Positions 39,871-47,916 of a stretch of 54,932 bases of DNA are shown piece after piece. The notes under the pieces were generated by a model. It ran no database searches and was not told the DNA's origin. It was given only the letters and a program-made list of their open reading frames with translations. The stretch is from Gallibacter sp963558965 (GTDB taxonomy: Bacteria > Bacillota > Clostridia > Peptostreptococcales > Anaerovoracaceae), in contig CAUWIT010000014.1 of assembly GCA_963558965.1 (NCBI GenBank), forward strand, positions 1 through 54,932, written 5' to 3'. The position numbers and the translations under genes were made by a program. How positions within the stretch are numbered: the stretch's first letter is position 1; every line of letters begins with the position of its first letter.

Positions 39871-39900
39871 TTGACTTCCATACTTATTTTTTGGTTTAAT
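39871..39900 (+). promoter_or_regulatory. Probable promoter of the small membrane protein gene
   Basis: TTGACT (39871-39876), 18 bases, TTTAAT (39895-39900), about 57 bases upstream of the ATG at 39957. Confidence 0.45.
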
Positions 39901-39956
39901 ACATTTAAAGAAATATCCATAACGAAATTTAAATTGTATTACAGGATGGCATAGCT

Positions 39957-40142
39957 ATGAATTCAAATCAATTATGTGCATATTTAATAGCAACTTTATT
40001 TTTCTTATACAAGTTAATTGAGTTAGGCGGCTACCAATTTTCTCAATTGTTTTTTTCTTCCATAGCAATACCTTTTTGGATATCTTTAATAGCAGTGATA
40101 CTAGCGGCTATTAGTATAGTTTCTTCCAAAAATAAAAAATAG
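39957..40142 (+). CDS. Small two-span membrane protein of unknown function
   Basis: 61 residues, with two hydrophobic helices (about 7-24, LCAYLIATLFFLYKLIEL, and 34-54, SSIAIPFWISLIAVILAAISIV) and a basic SSKNKK tail. It has a plausible promoter and an ACAGGATGGCATAGCT leader. No family recognised. A bidirectional terminator follows at 40174-40224, shared with the convergent truncated surface-protein gene. Confidence 0.55.
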   Translation: MNSNQLCAYLIATLFFLYKLIELGGYQFSQLFFSSIAIPFWISLIAVILAAISIVSSKNKK

Positions 40143-40173
40143 GAAGATTTTTTCACAGTCTTATTGCTAAAAC

Positions 40174-40224
40174 AAAACTCCTCTTTGCTGGTTTACTTAA
40201 GTGCCAACATCGAGGAGTTTTTCT
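40174..40224. terminator. Bidirectional terminator between convergent genes
   Basis: AAAACTCCTC (40174-40183) pairs with GAGGAGTTTT (40212-40221); T-runs follow on both strands. It serves the small membrane protein gene (plus) and the truncated surface-protein gene (minus). A 14-nt piece of the dispersed repeat (TTTTTTCACAGTCT, 40148-40161) lies just before it. Confidence 0.85.
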
Positions 40225-40238
40225 ATGTTATCTGTTTT

Positions 40239-41129
40239 TTAGTTTTCTTTACGTTTCATTAGTAAGCCAATACATCCTAGAGATGCTAAAGATAAAATGC
40301 TCAATAATGCTACATTGACCTGGTCACCAGTCTGCACTTCAGATTGTGTTTCAGACTGTGTTTCAGTTTGACTTGTTTGATTATCTGTTGTTTGATTTTG
40401 GTCAGTCGGTTCCTGCGAATCTGTTGGATTTTGTGGGTTTGCAGGATTCTGTGGATCTGTTGGTTCCTGTGGATCCGTTGAAGTCTGATCCGCTACATAC
40501 TCCCATGTTCCAGTAAATACAACATTGTCAGAAACATTTTTTTCATCTGCGTCATATCCCTTAAAAGTCCAAGTTCCGCCATCTACCTTAACAGTAGTCT
40601 GCTCCGGCGCTACAGCCTTCGCTGTGTCACCATCCTTGTAAACTGCCTCATCCTTAGGTACCAATGCTAAAACTTCATCAGGTAAGCTAACTCCATCAGT
40701 ACCGCTTACAAATTCATATGAAACATTGTATTCCTTAGTTAATGGCAATACAGTAGTCTTGTAGTTTTCCTTGTAGTTTGTCGTCGCATCTAAAACGCCT
40801 ACCTTAACATTGATTTCATCAACATCCTTATCCTCTGTCGCCTTAAATGTCTGCTTATAAACATTTTCAGTCTTAGTTACATCAGAAACCGCTGTTGCAT
40901 TGTCAAGCTGGAATGACACTTCGTCGGTCTTTGGTAGTCCTTCCATGTTATCGTAGTGGTTGCTTATAGTCATTGATACAGTAAATGTATCTCCTCTATC
41001 TACGCTGTCCTTGTCTATAGATAAAGATAGTTCTGGCATAACTTTCCATATTTCTACATAAGTAGTTATATTTTTAGCTGTTTTAACACTATCATAATCG
41101 TAGTTTAACTGTGCCTGACGTCCATACAT
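40239..41129 (-). pseudogene. 5'-truncated sortase-type surface protein next to an IS605-like element
   Basis: The open frame has 296 codons but no signal peptide and no ribosome binding site; its ATG lies immediately next to the right end of the IS element. The sequence consists of repeated beta domains (MPELSLSIDKDSVDRGDTFTV..., a second ending TWTFKGYDADEKNV...VVFTGTWEYV, like clostridial surface-layer or MucBP/Flg-new type repeats), a low-complexity linker rich in PTDPQ/NPQ/TETQSE, and a cell-wall sorting end: VQTGD, a membrane helix and MKRKEN. So the C-terminal cell-wall part survives and the export end is missing. The lost N-terminal part is not on the other side of the element, which suggests an IS-linked deletion or rearrangement. 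Confidence 0.7.
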
Positions 41130-41238
41130 GTGAACTACCCATTGTCTAAAGCCAATGGGCTTCCTGTTTCATCGACCTCGTAACCTACTATCTCCACAGG
41201 CGTTAATTCGGGTAGTCCCTACCCTATATATTATTTTC
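41130..41238 (-). ncRNA. Candidate TnpB guide RNA (omega-RNA/right-end RNA) scaffold
   Basis: Between the tnpB stop and the right end of the element, the minus strand carries GGGTAG-GGA-CTACCC (41210-41224) and then the right-end palindrome (41138-41159). In related elements the tnpB 3' end and the following right-end sequence are the RNA that loads TnpB, and the bases just outside the right end act as guide. The guide here would be the first bases of the truncated surface-protein frame (ATGTATGGACG...). Assigned by position and structure only; expression is not shown. Confidence 0.5.
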
Positions 41239-42342
41239 TTATGTTATTTGCCTTAATCCCTCTGCCAGTACGTTCTTCGCAGCATTGATATCTCTGTCAT
41301 GCTTTTCTCCACACACAGGACATATCCATTCTCTTACTGATAAATCTTTTATATCCTTATTTTGATATCCACAAGTAGAACATATCTGACTACTTGCATA
41401 GAATTTATCTATTTTGATATATTCCCTGTTGTTCCATTTTGATTTATATTCTAACTGTCTTGTTAGCTCGTACCATGATACATCTGATATTGCTTTTGCT
41501 AGATGATGGTTCCTTACCATATTTCTTATCTGCAAGTCCTCTGATACTATCACTTGGTTTTCGCTGATAATCTCATGGGATATCTTATGCAGATAATCCT
41601 TTCTAGTATTTGCTATTTTCTCATGGCATAACGCTATTTTTTTCTTCGTTTTATAGTAGTTATTGCTTCTCTTTTCTTTATGAGCTAACTGCCTTTGCAG
41701 TTTTTTCAGCTTTCTTTCCTGTTTTGAAAGTGTTTTGGGGTTTTCATATTTCCGTCCATCTGATGTAATGCACAAATCCTTAATTCCTAAGTCTAATCCT
41801 ACCTGTCCTTCCTCTTTTGGTAATGCGGTATGCTTTGTTTCCACAAGTATTGATACATAATATTTCCCACTTGGCACTTGTGATACTGTCGCTTATTTTA
41901 TCTGACCGCTGAAATTTCTATGCAGTTTTGCATTTACTTCTTTTAACTTAGGTAGTTTTATTTTTCCATCCTCAAAATCTACAGTTATATTTCCATTCGT
42001 AAAATTTGTTGTGTAAGATTTATGGTTGTCATGCTTACTCTTAAACTTCGGATAACCTGTATGTTCTTTGAAAAACTTCTGATATGCAGTATCCATGTTA
42101 TAAATTGCATTAGTCAGAGCGAACTTATCCACTTCCTTTAACCATTCATACTCTTTCTTTAATTCTCTGTTACAGTAATTATTACAGTCTATTTTACTGA
42201 CAGATTTTTTCTCATTCTCATATTTTTCTTTTCGGTATGCCAATGTTCGGTTATAGACAAAACGGCAGCACCCAAATGTTTTTGCAATCTGTACCTTTTG
42301 TTCATTATTAGGATATATTCTGTATTTATACGCTTTCAGCAT
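41239..42342 (-). pseudogene. tnpB: tnpB (RNA-guided nuclease family), interrupted by one in-frame TAA
   Basis: The reading frame from ATG 42342 runs 149 codons to a TAA at 41893-41895 (after NFSGQIK), then continues in the same frame for 217 further codons (ATVSQVPSGKYYVS...). Reading through gives a normal TnpB of about 367 residues. The N-terminal helix-turn-helix region starts MLKAYKYRIYPNNEQ. The RuvC residues are intact: D in GLDLGIKD, E in IVSEDLQ and D in HDRDINAAKN, with the zinc finger C-x2-C...C-x2-C (CSTCGYQ...CPVCGEKH). A single base change would restore it. TnpB cuts DNA guided by right-end RNA; here it is probably inactive. Confidence 0.88.
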
Positions 42343-42359
42343 TAGCTATCACCACCTTA

Positions 42360-42757
42360 CTATCCTTGATTCTCTATGTATTTTTTCAGCATTTCTTCTG
42401 AAACATTCCCTACACTACAAGCAAAGTATCCATCTGTCCAAAATGTACGTTCCTTCCAGAAATATTTCCGTAAATAGTTCGAATATCTTTCCCAAATGTG
42501 ATATGTTGTATAACTCTTCATTAGATTTACTATTTTACTAATAGACATTGTTGGTTCTGTTTCTATCATGTAATGAATATGGTCTTTATCTGTCTCCATA
42601 TATCTGATAATGACTTTATGCTTCTGACATATCTCATAAGAAAACTACTTTATATCATCTGATATTTGTTTTGACATCAGCAATTTCTTTCTATACTTGC
42701 ATACAAAAATAATATGATACTGTAACAGATACTTGTGTCTTTTTTTTTGGTTTCCAT
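42360..42757 (-). pseudogene. tnpA: tnpA (HUH Y1 transposase), broken by a frameshift and an in-frame TAG
   Basis: Conserved TnpA sequence runs KYLLQYHIIFVCKYRKKLL...SDDIK, then an in-frame TAG (42645-42647), then FSYEICQKHKVIIRYMETDKDHIHYMIE to KYIENQG. The HUH motif is the H-I-H of DKDHIHYMI and the nucleophile Tyr is in KKYIENQ. The natural ATG (42755-42757, behind AAGGGAAC) is one base out of frame with the rest; a run of nine A (42740-42748) lies between, and ten A would restore the frame. So two lesions separate it from a working gene, giving about 132 codons in all. Confidence 0.85.
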
Positions 42758-42806
42758 GTTCCCTTAACGCAAGTATAGCACAAGCCACTACTTTCGGCTA
42801 CCTTAA

Positions 42807-42828
42807 CCCACCGTCTAAAGCCAGTGGG
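42807..42828 (-). repeat. Left-end subterminal palindrome of the IS605-like element
   Basis: CCCAC (42807-42811) and GTGGG (42824-42828) enclose CGTCTAAAGCCA, which shares TCTAAAGCCA with the right-end hairpin at 41138-41159. TnpA of this family recognises such single-strand hairpins. Confidence 0.75.
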
Positions 42829-42901
42829 ATTGCGGTAGTCATCTTTCCAAACAATAAAAAAAGCTTCTCCCATATATTATAAGAAATGCGTATCTTTCAT
42901 A

Positions 42902-44137
42902 TTAGTGTGGTGTTTTCTGCCAATTTGCAGCCTCTTCACTTCGCTGCAAATAACAACTACACTGTCTACCATCATCAAGCATACCTGTATCCTTACATAG
43001 AGGACACTTGTAATGTACATCCATATAATCGCTAGGTACTCCCGCTTGAGTAAGTAAATTCTTAATTTCATCATTAAGACTTTCGTTGTATCTTTTCAAT
43101 TGGTTAAGCTTTGATTGCTTGTCCGCACCGCCTGAAATAGCAAGTTTTGTAAGCTCAACATAATTAGCCTTGATTTGATCATCAATTTCACCAAGACGAG
43201 GAATAACCGAATAGATTTCTTCTTTTCGTATCTTAGCATCGTTTTCTGCTTTTTCACGAATGTATTCGTAGTATTCCATAACATGCTTACGAGTAACTTT
43301 GCCTTTTTCGTCTTTACCTGTCTTATCCTTATTTCTGTTAATAAGTACAGTATTTATGTAATTGATATTTGGATTTGAAATACCACTAGTTTTTTTACAA
43401 GCATCTAAAATCATTTCCATAGAAAAATCGAAATCATCAATCCACCTGTCTATAATACGACGCTCTTCTTCTGATGCATTTCGTGTAAATCCCAATGCTT
43501 TCATAACTCTCTTGTAAACGTAGTGTCTTTGATCGATTTCCTGCAAATAAGTCTCAACTTGCGGTATAGTTGTAAAGCCCTTTTCTGTCCAACTTTGAAC
43601 AACTTTACCTATATATTTTACATTGTCCTTTTTTCTGCTTACACAATATAAGTATGCAAAAGCTATGACTTCTGGAGTTGCGCCAAAAACATCTATCCAA
43701 TCGATAATAGCTTGAGTCTCAACTCCATTTATAGGTCTTGCTAAAATCCTAGATACTTCATCGAACAATTCCTTAAGTATATTGTTATCCAAAACATGTA
43801 GTGAATTTTGATTTACTGGCGGTTCCTTTACTTCTTCAGGTTGTTGCATACCATACAAACCTTCCTTAAGCTGCTGGAAGATTATTTCTCCTCTGTATCT
43901 TTTTACAACACCTAACTCAGACCAGTATTTCCAAGCTCTCTCCACTTCATCTTTTTCAATACTCAAAGTTTTTGCCAACATTTCATCGTCGATTTCTTTA
44001 TCCAAATCTGCATACATTAAAGCAACCAGGTAAACTTTAACAAAATTACCTGGTGCTGAAATCATATATTCGTTTATAAATATGTTTTCAACTTTTGTAT
44101 CAAACATATATTCATTTTGAATTTTTTCTCTTCTCAT
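42902..44137 (-). CDS. DnaD-domain replication protein ending in a DnaC/DnaI-like zinc domain
   Basis: 411 residues. The N-terminal winged helix (about 15-100, EYMFDTKVENIFINEYMISAPGNFVKVYLVALMYA...) and two DnaD/DnaB2-type helical domains (about 115-205 and 210-285, with YIGKVVQSW and YINTVL) are as in primosomal DnaD proteins. From about 290 the sequence changes to RKEEIYSVIPRLGEIDDQIKANYVELTKLA...LTQAGVPSDYMDVHYKCPLCKDTGMLDDGRQCSCY, which is the N-terminal helical plus zinc-binding part of helicase loaders of the DnaC/DnaI type. The AAA+ module that should follow is missing; the gene stops 14 residues later, close to the IS605-like element. It follows dnaB and the DUF1858 gene; the start overlaps the stop of the latter. 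TAAATGAG coupling. Confidence 0.82.
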   Translation of the reverse strand: MRREKIQNEYMFDTKVENIFINEYMISAPGNFVKVYLVALMYADLDKEIDDEMLAKTLSIEKDEVERAWKYWSELGVVKRYRGEIIFQQLKEGLYGMQQPEEVKEPPVNQNSLHVLDNNILKELFDEVSRILARPINGVETQAIIDWIDVFGATPEVIAFAYLYCVSRKKDNVKYIGKVVQSWTEKGFTTIPQVETYLQEIDQRHYVYKRVMKALGFTRNASEEERRIIDRWIDDFDFSMEMILDACKKTSGISNPNINYINTVLINRNKDKTGKDEKGKVTRKHVMEYYEYIREKAENDAKIRKEEIYSVIPRLGEIDDQIKANYVELTKLAISGGADKQSKLNQLKRYNESLNDEIKNLLTQAGVPSDYMDVHYKCPLCKDTGMLDDGRQCSCYLQRSEEAANWQKTPH

Positions 44138-44335
44138 TTACTTTAAGATTTCCTCATTGATGTCTTTTAATAATTTTTCCAAATTGATGCTATGGCCTTC
44201 GGCCGCATCTTCTATTGATTCCATTGATGATCCAGGACACCCGATGCATGTTAAGCCATGCTTCACCAAAACGTCCTCTAGCTGCGGATATTTGTCTAGT
44301 AATTCCACAATTATGATGTCTTTTGTAACTGCCAT
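44138..44335 (-). CDS. DUF1858 domain protein
   Basis: 65 residues. The whole protein is one DUF1858 domain: DIIIVELLDKYPQLEDVLVKHGLTCIGCPGSSMESIEDAAEGHSINLEKLLKDIN, with the C-x2-C redox-type pair in CIGC. Such proteins are found in anaerobes, sometimes beside hybrid-cluster proteins, and their function is unsettled. Between dnaB and a dnaD-like gene it is part of a replication operon, a placement seen in other Clostridia as far as I recall. GAGAGGGAGAAAAACT precedes the ATG. Confidence 0.88.
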   Translation of the reverse strand: MAVTKDIIIVELLDKYPQLEDVLVKHGLTCIGCPGSSMESIEDAAEGHSINLEKLLKDINEEILK

Positions 44336-44353
44336 AGTTTTTCTCCCTCTCTA

Positions 44354-45673
44354 CTACCTCTGTAAATTTGCAAATCTTGTAAACTTACTTTGCCATGCTA
44401 CATCAACAGTTCCTATAGGTCCATTTCTGTGTTTAGCTACGATGATTTCGCATACACCTGGCTTTTCAGTGTCTTCATGATATACTTCATCTCTATATAA
44501 AAATATTACCACATCTGCGTCCTGTTCAATAGCCCCTGATTCTCTTAAATCCGAAAGAACAGGTCTATGATTTTCTCTTTGGTCTGGTGCACGTGAAAGC
44601 TGAGATAAAACTATGATTGGACAGTCCATTTCTCTCGCCAAAAGTTTCATTCCTCTTGACAATCCTGTTATTTCTTGCTGTCTATTATCTGAGCGTTTAT
44701 CCCCTTCCATAAGCTGTAGATAGTCTAAAATAATCATATCCAAGCCTTGCTCTGCTTTCATACGTCTGCATTTATTTTTAATCTCCATCATCTTGATACC
44801 TGGAGTATCATCGATTACGATATTGGCTCTGTTAAGCGAATCCAAAGCTGTACCGATTTTATCCCAATCTGCCGCACTCACATCTCCAGTGCTCATCTTT
44901 TGAGATTCGACACGAGATTCCATAGATAAAATTCTCTGGCTTAGCTGTTCCTTTGACATTTCCAAGCTGAAAATAAGAACATTGGCATTGCCCTTTATAG
45001 CTGCATTTACCGCTACATTTAAGGCAAAAGCAGTTTTACCCATAGAAGGTCTTGCAGCTAAAACTACCATATCTGACTTTTGGAAACCGCTTAATTTTTT
45101 ATCAAGATCGATTAGACCACTTGTAACACCAGTTACACCGCCTTTGTGCTGCATACGTTCGGATATGTCGCTTAAGTTTGTCATCAAAATATCCTGAATA
45201 CGTGCAGTATCTTTATGTTGTCTACTTTGAGATATGTCAAAAATACCTTTTTCAGCAAACTCTAAAATATCAAGAGTATCTTCTTTTTCCTCGTATCCCT
45301 TTGAAGCAATGGCATCTGCTGTTTCTATAAGTCTTCTAAGTGTTGCCTTTTGAGCAACTATCTTTGCATAATCCTTTGCATTTGAAACAGATGGGACTTG
45401 AGTTGGTGAAGATAATCCTGCAACATACACACGTCCGCCAACAGCTTCAAGAGTATTTCTCTTTTTAAGTTCTTCTGATACAGTAAGCACATCGACCGGT
45501 ACATTATTTCTCTGCAAATCAGTAATTACTGTAAAGATTTCCTTGTTTGACTTGCTGTAAAAATCATCTGCTGTTATTTCTTCAAGGACATCGAAAAGCG
45601 CATCTCTACTAAGCATTGATGCGCCTATTACAGATTTTTCCGCTTCTAAATTATGTGGAGGTACTCTCTCCAT
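44354..45673 (-). CDS. dnaB: Replicative DNA helicase
   Basis: 439 residues. RecA-fold hexameric helicase of the replication fork. The N-terminal helical domain begins VPPHNLEAEKSVIGASML. Walker A is LAARPSMGKTAFALN, followed by IFSLEMSKEQLSQRIL, Walker B DMIILDYLQLM, LSQLSRAPDQRENHRPVLSDLRESGAIEQDADVVIFLYRDE and the closing KHRNGPIGTVDVAWQ. Slightly shorter than the usual 450 or so. It lies 20 bases after rplI in the conserved order yybS-gdpP-rplI-dnaB. Confidence 0.97.
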   Translation of the reverse strand: MERVPPHNLEAEKSVIGASMLSRDALFDVLEEITADDFYSKSNKEIFTVITDLQRNNVPVDVLTVSEELKKRNTLEAVGGRVYVAGLSSPTQVPSVSNAKDYAKIVAQKATLRRLIETADAIASKGYEEKEDTLDILEFAEKGIFDISQSRQHKDTARIQDILMTNLSDISERMQHKGGVTGVTSGLIDLDKKLSGFQKSDMVVLAARPSMGKTAFALNVAVNAAIKGNANVLIFSLEMSKEQLSQRILSMESRVESQKMSTGDVSAADWDKIGTALDSLNRANIVIDDTPGIKMMEIKNKCRRMKAEQGLDMIILDYLQLMEGDKRSDNRQQEITGLSRGMKLLAREMDCPIIVLSQLSRAPDQRENHRPVLSDLRESGAIEQDADVVIFLYRDEVYHEDTEKPGVCEIIVAKHRNGPIGTVDVAWQSKFTRFANLQR

Positions 45674-45693
45674 ATTGCTCTCCTTAATTTATG

Positions 45694-46140
45694 CTATTTA
45701 GCTACAACTTCAACCTTTAGTGTTGCACTTACTTCTGGGTAAAGTTTAACAGTTAATTCGCTTGTTCCTGCCTGCTTAATAGGTGAACTTAAGTTGATTT
45801 TCTTTTTATCTACTTCAAAACCAAACTGTTCTTTGCAAGCTGCAGCAATGTCTGCTGAAGTAATTGATCCAAATAGCTTACCGTTTTCACCTGCTTTTGT
45901 TTCTATTTTAACTGTAATTTTTTCAAGTTCAGCTGCTAACTTTGTAGCTTCTTCTTTTTTAGCTGCTTCTAGCGCTGCTGCTTCAGCTTTTTGTTTTTCT
46001 AGGTGTTTAATATTTCCTGGAGTTGCTTCTTTAGCTAATCCCTTTGGAAATAGCATGTTTCTAGCAAAACCATCGCTTACCTTTACTACGTCACCAGCTT
46101 TTCCTTTTCCTTTTACATCTGCTAATAATATTACTTTCAT
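45694..46140 (-). CDS. rplI: 50S ribosomal protein L9
   Basis: 148 residues. The N-terminal domain binds 23S rRNA (MKVILLADVKGKGKAGDVVKVSDGFARNMLFPKGLA). A long helix rich in Ala/Lys/Glu (about 45-80) links it to the C-terminal domain (GKLFGSITSADIAAACKEQFGFEVDKKKINL). The ATG overlaps the gdpP stop (ATGA). Confidence 0.97.
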   Translation of the reverse strand: MKVILLADVKGKGKAGDVVKVSDGFARNMLFPKGLAKEATPGNIKHLEKQKAEAAALEAAKKEEATKLAAELEKITVKIETKAGENGKLFGSITSADIAAACKEQFGFEVDKKKINLSSPIKQAGTSELTVKLYPEVSATLKVEVVAK

Positions 46141-47897
46141 TGTTTGTCCTCCTCTAAGATTTCCTTTATCTTATCTATAACTTCTTGTGGTGCCATTTCT
46201 ATCTGCGCCCCTGCGGCATTTAAATGACCTCCACCATTGAATTTTTCCATAATTATCTGCACATTTAATTCACCGATAGACCTTGCACTGATAACAGTTT
46301 TGCCTTTTTGATTGTCACCTACAGCAAACACAGCACGCATTCCTCTTATAGTTAACAGCTCATCTGCCACAAGTGAACAAATCATCTGGATATTTGGACT
46401 TTTACCTGTGCAAATCGCATAAGCTATACCATCTTCCGCAAATTGGGCATTGGCAACACCATTAGCTCTGCTCATAAACAAATCTCTATCAACCTGGAAT
46501 AATCGCTTAACATTTGATAGGTCTGCCCCCACTCTTCTAAGCCAAGCTGCTGCTTCAAAAGTTCTTACCCCTGTCTTAACAGAAAAATGGTTTGTATCCA
46601 CAAAAATACCTGCAAGCAATCCTTCGGCTTCTAATTTTGCAATATCTCTTTTTTCAATTGTATATTGAAGTATTTCGGTAACTAGCTCCGAAGTTGATGA
46701 TGCATATGGTTCTGTGTAAACAAGCGTTGGATTTTCAACGAATTCCTCGCCTTTTCTGTGATGGTCAATAACTACTCTCTTACATGGATACTCCAAAATT
46801 TCTGGACATTCAGTTATGCTTGGTTTGTGAGTGTCCACAACGATTACAAGAGATCTCTCATCGACCATATCAAGAGCCTTTTGGCATGAAATTATATTGT
46901 AATTACCTGTGGCTTTAGCCTCTTCATAAAGCAAATCCAAGGCTTCGCCGTATTCTTCAAGAATGATATATGGTTCTTTGCTAAACTGCGCTGCAAGTCT
47001 GTAGATGCCCATCGCCGCACCAAAAGCGTCCATATCTGGATTTTGATGTCCCATAATAAATATCTTTGATGAAGCTTGCATCAATCTTTTTAACGCATGT
47101 CCAATTACTCTAGACTTACCTTTGTTATTTTTTTCAACTGTCTGAGCTTTGCCACCAAAGTAGTAAATATCATCTCCATCTTTAACTACAGCTTGATCAC
47201 CGCCTCTACCTAAAGCCAAATCCAAAGCCTGCTGCGCTAGTTCATCATTGACTTCAAGTGTTTTGCCATTGATGCCCACACCCATAGACAAAGTAACAGG
47301 AAAATCAGCATCTGTTTCAATCTCTCTTACATTATCTAAAATTGGGAATTTTAATTCCATTTGCTGTTCGCATTTGACTTTGCTAAATACAATAATATAT
47401 GTATTTTCTTTTTGCTTTATAACTGAACCGCCAAGACCAGCTGCCCATTTTCTAATAGCAGCATCAATATCTGATGCCAATTTCATATGGCTTTCAACTG
47501 AAGTACTTGAACTTAGTTCATCGTAGTTATCTATATTTATAATACCTAAACAAGTTTTGTTATCTTCATATTGTTGATGAGTTTCTATTTGATCAGTTAT
47601 GTCCATAAAATACAAGTACATAACTTCCCCATCACTATCTCCTACTAAAGTGGCAACAAGATTGAAGACTCTATCGTTTCTCTTTAAATACATTTTTTCT
47701 TCTGTATCAATTGAATCCTTAAGTGTCTCGTACTTGATACCTGTTAGTGCAAATATATCCGAGCCAGTTAGCTCATCATACAAATAAACATCTCCAATTA
47801 AAGAATTTGCATGTATAACTTTGCCCTCAGCATCTATGCTGCACATGGGCACTGGAACAAATTCTTCAAATTGTAAACTTCCATTAACCTCGTTCAT
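46137..47897 (-). CDS. gdpP: Cyclic-di-AMP phosphodiesterase GdpP-like, without the membrane anchor
   Basis: 586 residues against about 650 for typical GdpP. It degrades c-di-AMP, which controls potassium and osmolyte balance and cell-wall stress. Order: PAS-like domain (about 10-110, PVPMCSIDAEGKVIHAN...), degenerate GGDEF (about 112-245), DHH domain (MGHQNPDMDAFGAAMGI, VIVVDTHKP, VVIDHHRKGEEF) and DHHA1 (IMEKFNGGGHLNAAGAQI). The two N-terminal membrane helices of the family are absent: the first residues MNEVNGSLQFEEFVPVP are polar and a good site (GAGAGGTTACTTGT) fixes this start. Membrane contact might be supplied by the YybS-like protein encoded just upstream; that is speculative. Confidence 0.9.
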   Translation of the reverse strand: MNEVNGSLQFEEFVPVPMCSIDAEGKVIHANSLIGDVYLYDELTGSDIFALTGIKYETLKDSIDTEEKMYLKRNDRVFNLVATLVGDSDGEVMYLYFMDITDQIETHQQYEDNKTCLGIINIDNYDELSSSTSVESHMKLASDIDAAIRKWAAGLGGSVIKQKENTYIIVFSKVKCEQQMELKFPILDNVREIETDADFPVTLSMGVGINGKTLEVNDELAQQALDLALGRGGDQAVVKDGDDIYYFGGKAQTVEKNNKGKSRVIGHALKRLMQASSKIFIMGHQNPDMDAFGAAMGIYRLAAQFSKEPYIILEEYGEALDLLYEEAKATGNYNIISCQKALDMVDERSLVIVVDTHKPSITECPEILEYPCKRVVIDHHRKGEEFVENPTLVYTEPYASSTSELVTEILQYTIEKRDIAKLEAEGLLAGIFVDTNHFSVKTGVRTFEAAAWLRRVGADLSNVKRLFQVDRDLFMSRANGVANAQFAEDGIAYAICTGKSPNIQMICSLVADELLTIRGMRAVFAVGDNQKGKTVISARSIGELNVQIIMEKFNGGGHLNAAGAQIEMAPQEVIDKIKEILEEDKQ

Positions 47898-47916
47898 ACA
47901 AGTAACCTCTCAAAAT

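Larger units (their letters stand above)
41130..42850 (-). mobile_element. Degenerate IS200/IS605-family element (tnpA-tnpB)
   Basis: Ends are marked by subterminal imperfect palindromes with the same loop (TCTAAAG): right end CCCATTG/CAATGGG (41138-41144, 41153-41159) and left end CCCAC/GTGGG (42807-42811, 42824-42828). tnpA precedes tnpB on the minus strand. The right boundary is close to 41130, after the sequence TAGTTCAC; the left boundary is uncertain by about 20 bases. No target duplication is expected for this family. Both genes are broken by small mutations, so the element cannot mobilise itself now, although a helper TnpA could still recognise the hairpins. Confidence 0.85.

Noticed and set aside
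41893..41895. TAA in tnpB considered as a recoded or read-through codon
   Set aside because: tnpA of the same element carries a different stop (TAG) and a frame slip, and other genes in the window end normally at TAA and TAG, so simple decay is likelier.
42691..42873. A 60-codon minus-strand open frame over the left end of the IS605-like element
   Set aside because: It crosses the terminal hairpin and lies in a different frame from the conserved tnpA sequence; no family match, so it is a chance frame.
42877..43074. A 65-codon minus-strand frame overlapping the end of the dnaD-like gene
   Set aside because: It is out of frame with the conserved zinc-domain sequence of the dnaD-like protein, which explains the region.
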